Below, in pieces: positions 6,340 to 9,511 of a DNA stretch of 9,511 bases (its first letter is position 1; each line of letters begins with the position of its first letter). The notes beneath the pieces are model-generated. The model searched no databases and had not been told where the DNA came from. It saw only the letters and a program-made list of their open reading frames with translations. The stretch is from an uncultured Alphaproteobacteria bacterium (GTDB taxonomy: Bacteria; Pseudomonadota; Alphaproteobacteria; Sphingomonadales; Sphingomonadaceae), in contig CAJAHV010000361.1 in assembly GCA_903939555.1 (NCBI GenBank), positions 1 to 9,511 of the forward strand, read 5' to 3'. The translations under genes were made by a program, and so were the position numbers.

Positions 6340-9120
6340 CTATTCTGCGGCCTCCAGCGTCTCCGTCCGCCCGGTATTGCCCCCCGCCAGCGCGATCAGC
6401 CGCTTTTCGAGCGTGCGCAGCCGCGCCGAATTGTCGATCTTGGCCCCGGTCAGGTCGGTCAGGTAGAAAGTATCCGTCGCGCGCTCGCCATAGGTAGCGA
6501 TATGCGCCGAATGGATCGTCACCCGGCTCTGGAACAGCGCATGGGTGAGCGAATAGAGCAAAGCCGGCCGGTCGGCGGCATTGACCTCGAGCACCGTATA
6601 GCGGTTCGAAGCCTTGTTATCGATCAGCACATTGGGTTCGACCTTGAACACCTCCGCGCGTCGTCGCGCCAAGGGGCGGGCGGCCAGCCGGTCGGCAAGA
6701 CGGATCTTGCCGGTCAGCACGTCCTCGATCATGCGCTTCAGCCGCGCCAGTTGCGCCGGTTCGGCAAAGGGCTGGCCGAGCGGATCGGCGATGACGAAAT
6801 TGTCGATCGCCTGGCCATCGCGGGTCGTGTGGATGCGAGCATCGAGGATATTGGCGCCGCCAAGCGAAATTGCCCCGGCGATGCGGTAGAACAGGCCGGG
6901 GTGATCGGCGGCATAGATGCTGACCAGCGTCGTCCCCGAAGCCGGATCGGGCACCGCCGCAATGGCGAGCGGCGCCTGGGCGATATCGGCGGCGGCGATC
7001 AGCGCGGCATTGGCGGCAAGCACCTCGGGAGGTTCGGCGACCCAATAGCTGTCGGCAAAGCGCCCAGCATAGGTGATGAAGCGCTGCGGATCCCAATCAA
7101 CCGCCGCGGCCAAGCCTTCCTGTTTGGCATCGATGCGTTCGCTGCGGCCCTTCTGCTTGTGGCCGAGCCGCAGCACTTCCTCGGCCGATTCGTACAGGTC
7201 GCGCAGTAACTGGCCCTTCCAGTTGTTCCAGACCCCCGGCCCCACGGCGCGGATATCGACAACGGTCAGCACGAGCAGTTGCCGCAGGCGTTCCGGGCTG
7301 GCCACGGTCTCGACGAAATCCAATATGGTCTTGAAGTCCGACAGGTCGCGCTTGAAGGCGGTGCTGGACATCAGCAGGTGATGGCGCACCAACCACGCGA
7401 CGGTTTCGGTTTCCGCCGCCGTCAGCCCCAGCCGCGGGCACAGCCGTTCCGCTACGTCCCCACCCAATTGGCTGTGATCGCCGCCGCGGCCCTTGGCGAT
7501 ATCGTGGAGCAGCACCGATACATGCAGCACACGGCGCGACACGAGCTGCCGCATCACCCGCGCCGACAACGGGTGTTCGGCCTGCAACGCCCCCGATTCG
7601 ATGCGTGCCACCAGCCCGATGGCGCGAATGGTATGCTCGTCGACGGTGTAATGATGGTACATATCGTACTGCATCTGGGCCACGACCCGGCCGAAATCGG
7701 GCACGAAACGTCCGAAAACGCCCGCTTCATTCATCCAGCGCAGTACCTTTTCGGGGTCGTTTCGGCTGGTCAGCACGCCCATGAACAGCGCATTGGCGTT
7801 GCGATCGCGCCGAATGCGTTCGTCGATCAGGCCGGCATCGCGTGCCGCCTGTCGCATCGCTTGCGGGTGGATGGCCAGTTTTTCGCGGTCTGCGAGGGCG
7901 AACATCTCGATCAACCGCACCGGATCGGCGGCAAAGAACCCATCATTGGGCACCCCGATCTGCCCGCGGCGCAGCGTGAAGCCGTTCAGTTTCGCCGGCC
8001 GCCGGATCAGCTTGGGCAACCAGCTCGCCTTGGCAAAGCTTTCGTCGAGATGGGCAAGGAACAGCCCGGTAAGGTCGCCCACCGTCTTGGCCATCAGGAA
8101 ATAGTGCCGCATGAAGCGTTCCACCGCCGACATGCCACCCTGGTCCGAGCGCCGTTCGGCGTAGCGCAGCCGCGTTGCCAGCTCGCGCTGCACATCGAAG
8201 GTCAGCCGTTCCTCGGCACGCCCGGCAATGTCGTGGAGGTTGATGCGCACCGCCCACAAAAAGCTTTCGGCGCGGCGGAACTGACGCAATTCACTGGCCG
8301 TCAACAGCCCCTTGTCAACCAATTCGGCGACGGTTTCGACCTGATAGGCATATTTGCCGATCCAGAACAGCGTGTGCAGGTCACGCAGGCCGCCCTTGCC
8401 TTCCTTCAGATTGGGCTCGACGACATAGCGGCTGTCGCCCATCTTTTTATGGCGTTCGTCGCGTTCGGCGAGTTTTTGCGCGGTAAAGGCCTTGGCGGTG
8501 CCGGCGACAACTTCCTTGCGGAAGCGCTGGGTGGCTTCCTCGTACAGCGGCTGGTCGCCCCAGACGTAACGCGATTCGAGCAGCGCGGTGCGGATCGTCA
8601 CATCGGCCTTGGCCATGCGCACCATGTCGTCGAGCGATCGCGTCGCATGGCCGACCTTCAGCCCCATGTCCCACAACATGTATAGCATCGTCTCGATAAC
8701 CTGTTCGCCCCACGCCGTCTGCTTCCACGGGGTGAGGAACAACAGGTCGATATCCGAAAACGGCGCCATCTGGCCGCGGCCATAGCCGCCCACCGCGACC
8801 AGCGTCAGCCGTTCCGACGATGTGCGGTTGGTAGCGGGGTAAAGATCGGTGACAACCGCATCGAACAACAGGCGCAGCAATTGATCGACAAGAAAAGCCT
8901 GGGCACCGGCCAGTTCCAACCCCTTGGCCGGATTTTCGCGCAGCCGGCGCTGCAATTCCGCCCGACCCTCGGCCAGCGCCGTCTGCAGCAGCGTCGCCAG
9001 CACGACGCGACGCGACTTGAAATCCCCTGCCGCCGCCATGCTTTCGGCAAGCGAATCGGCCAGCGCCCGCCGGTCGATGATCGCCCGGCGATTGGGCACG
9101 ATGTCGGGACGCGAAGCCAT
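6340..9120 (-). CDS. glnD: Bifunctional PII uridylyltransferase / uridylyl-removing enzyme GlnD
   Basis: Cytosolic nitrogen sensor that uridylylates PII proteins (GlnB/GlnK) when glutamine is low and removes UMP when glutamine is high, steering glutamine synthetase and nitrogen gene control. About 926 residues from ATG 9120, close to the usual 850-950. In numbering from that ATG: nucleotidyltransferase site VGGYGRG (110-116) with SDIDLLFL (Asp123 and Asp125 as metal ligands); the conserved VEPNLKEGKGGLRDLHTLFW (234-253); HD hydrolase domain with HHYTVDEHT (489-497), LLHDIAKGRGGDHSQLGG (537-554) and RHH (579-581); then two ACT domains that sense glutamine, at about 730-808 (DHPGLFYRIAG) and 840-915 (DRPALLYSLTHAL). 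All key residues are present. A TTG at 9126 is also in frame, but ATG 9120 is preferred. No Shine-Dalgarno is visible and the predicted promoter puts the RNA start at the ATG. glnD stands alone, without the mutS or mviN neighbours often seen. Confidence 0.96.
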   Translation of the reverse strand: MASRPDIVPNRRAIIDRRALADSLAESMAAAGDFKSRRVVLATLLQTALAEGRAELQRRLRENPAKGLELAGAQAFLVDQLLRLLFDAVVTDLYPATNRTSSERLTLVAVGGYGRGQMAPFSDIDLLFLTPWKQTAWGEQVIETMLYMLWDMGLKVGHATRSLDDMVRMAKADVTIRTALLESRYVWGDQPLYEEATQRFRKEVVAGTAKAFTAQKLAERDERHKKMGDSRYVVEPNLKEGKGGLRDLHTLFWIGKYAYQVETVAELVDKGLLTASELRQFRRAESFLWAVRINLHDIAGRAEERLTFDVQRELATRLRYAERRSDQGGMSAVERFMRHYFLMAKTVGDLTGLFLAHLDESFAKASWLPKLIRRPAKLNGFTLRRGQIGVPNDGFFAADPVRLIEMFALADREKLAIHPQAMRQAARDAGLIDERIRRDRNANALFMGVLTSRNDPEKVLRWMNEAGVFGRFVPDFGRVVAQMQYDMYHHYTVDEHTIRAIGLVARIESGALQAEHPLSARVMRQLVSRRVLHVSVLLHDIAKGRGGDHSQLGGDVAERLCPRLGLTAAETETVAWLVRHHLLMSSTAFKRDLSDFKTILDFVETVASPERLRQLLVLTVVDIRAVGPGVWNNWKGQLLRDLYESAEEVLRLGHKQKGRSERIDAKQEGLAAAVDWDPQRFITYAGRFADSYWVAEPPEVLAANAALIAAADIAQAPLAIAAVPDPASGTTLVSIYAADHPGLFYRIAGAISLGGANILDARIHTTRDGQAIDNFVIADPLGQPFAEPAQLARLKRMIEDVLTGKIRLADRLAARPLARRRAEVFKVEPNVLIDNKASNRYTVLEVNAADRPALLYSLTHALFQSRVTIHSAHIATYGERATDTFYLTDLTGAKIDNSARLRTLEKRLIALAGGNTGRTETLEAAE

Positions 9121-9125
9121 GGCCA

Positions 9126-9154
9126 ATGATAGGCCGGCCCGGCGCGCAGTGCAA
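9126..9154 (-). promoter_or_regulatory. Candidate glnD promoter, predicted leaderless
   Basis: On the minus strand TTGCAC (complement of 9149-9154; only TTG matches the consensus) and TATCAT (complement of 9126-9131; 5 of 6 match to TATAAT) are 17 bases apart. Only 5 bases separate the -10 box from the ATG at 9120, so transcription should begin at or within a base or two of the start codon. This agrees with the lack of a Shine-Dalgarno sequence. Confidence 0.4.
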
Positions 9155-9155
9155 A

Positions 9156-9184
9156 GTGACAGATTGCGCCGTCCCCGCTATCCA
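9156..9184 (+). promoter_or_regulatory. Candidate promoter for the TPR protein gene, predicted leaderless
   Basis: GTGACA (9156-9161; 5 of 6 match to TTGACA) and TATCCA (9179-9184; TAT matches) are 17 bases apart, with 6 bases from the -10 box to the ATG at 9191. The predicted RNA start is the A of the ATG, and no purine-rich ribosome site precedes it. The -35 box lies one base from the oppositely oriented -35 box of glnD. The -10 match is weak. Confidence 0.3.
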
Positions 9185-9190
9185 TTGCGC

Positions 9191-9511
9191 ATGAACGACC
9201 CTGCCAAGGCCCAATTGGAAGCCCTCGCCCATCGCGGCATCGATGCCTTGCGGCGCGGTGATGCCGACACGGCGCGTCAGGCCTTTGCCGCGATCACCGC
9301 CAGCGGCCGTGCCAGCCCGCAGATCTGGCTGTTCCTGGCGCAAGCCTGCGACATCGCCGATGATCGCCCCGCCGCGCGCGCCGCGCTGGCGCAGGTGCTG
9401 CAACTCGACCCGGGCAACCCCTATGCGCTGGTCATGCAGGGTGAACTCTTTACCCGCGACGGTGATGATCGTGCCGCGGTCAACTGGTATGACCAAGCGC
9501 TGTCGGCCACC
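9191..9511 (+). CDS. TPR-repeat protein, N-terminal part (possibly TPR–aspartyl/asparaginyl β-hydroxylase)
   Basis: Open from ATG 9191 to the window end, 107 codons, with no stop. The protein begins MNDPAKAQLEALAHRGIDAL and shows helical hairpins of tetratricopeptide type: about residues 8-40 (ALRRGDADTARQAF), 43-75 (QIWLFLAQACDIADDRPAARAAL in pieces, ending LDPGN) and 76 onward (YALVMQGELFTRDGDDRAAVNWYDQAL). The LDPGNPYA junction is typical of TPR boundaries. There is no signal peptide, so the N-terminus is probably cytosolic. In sphingomonads, N-termini of this style are often followed by an aspartyl/asparaginyl β-hydroxylase domain of the 2-oxoglutarate oxygenase type; that is recalled from family experience and the domain is not in view, so it is only a suggestion. 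Divergent from glnD with a 70-base shared upstream region. Confidence 0.8.
   Translation, partial: MNDPAKAQLEALAHRGIDALRRGDADTARQAFAAITASGRASPQIWLFLAQACDIADDRPAARAALAQVLQLDPGNPYALVMQGELFTRDGDDRAAVNWYDQALSAT

Noticed and set aside
7279..8685. Long plus-strand open frame (468 codons) opposite glnD
   Set aside because: Antisense shadow of glnD; no recognisable domain, and low-complexity His/Gln/Arg/Gly-rich translation.

Overview
This window looks like chromosomal DNA of a GC-rich alphaproteobacterium, most likely an aerobic anoxygenic phototroph of the Sphingomonadales. That placement is inferred from the gene content, the GC-rich codon use and the protein sequence style; no rRNA or other marker gene is present. 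All genes found belong to recognisable families except one small hypothetical protein. I see no phage, transposon, CRISPR, tRNA or rRNA, and no evidence of a new multi-gene system.

Left part (1-2571): the edge of a photosynthesis-type carotenoid cluster. The first 28 codons of a leftward gene that looks like crtF (O-methyltransferase) face a rightward crtD (carotenoid 3,4-desaturase) and crtC (carotenoid 1,2-hydratase). Together these three enzymes make methoxylated acyclic carotenoids of the spheroidene/spirilloxanthin branch. The roughly 95-base divergent region holds an exact TGT-N12-ACA palindrome, the consensus for the PpsR/CrtJ repressor, overlapping a plausible crtD -35 box. crtC has no usual start codon after position 1564, so it overlaps crtD by at least 175 bases.

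Middle (2572-6339): a rightward classical short-chain dehydrogenase of unknown substrate converges on a leftward pair, scpA/mutB (B12-dependent methylmalonyl-CoA mutase) and an unrecognised 114-residue protein whose ATG overlaps the scpA stop (TAATG). A perfect 18-base palindrome sits between the convergent genes. The mutase links propionyl-CoA breakdown to succinyl-CoA.

Right part (6340-9511): leftward glnD (PII uridylyltransferase/uridylyl-removing enzyme, the nitrogen sensor), then a rightward TPR-repeat protein cut off by the window end. Their 70-base shared upstream region can be read as two back-to-back promoters, each placing transcription start at or very near its ATG. Neither gene has a visible Shine-Dalgarno sequence, so both may be leaderless.

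Stretches without a gene are all short: 87-181, 2572-2762, 3612-3671, 6152-6339 and 9121-9190. Apart from the sites listed, I see nothing convincing in them; 2572-2762 holds a short (CGG)5 run at 2711-2725 and no clear terminator.
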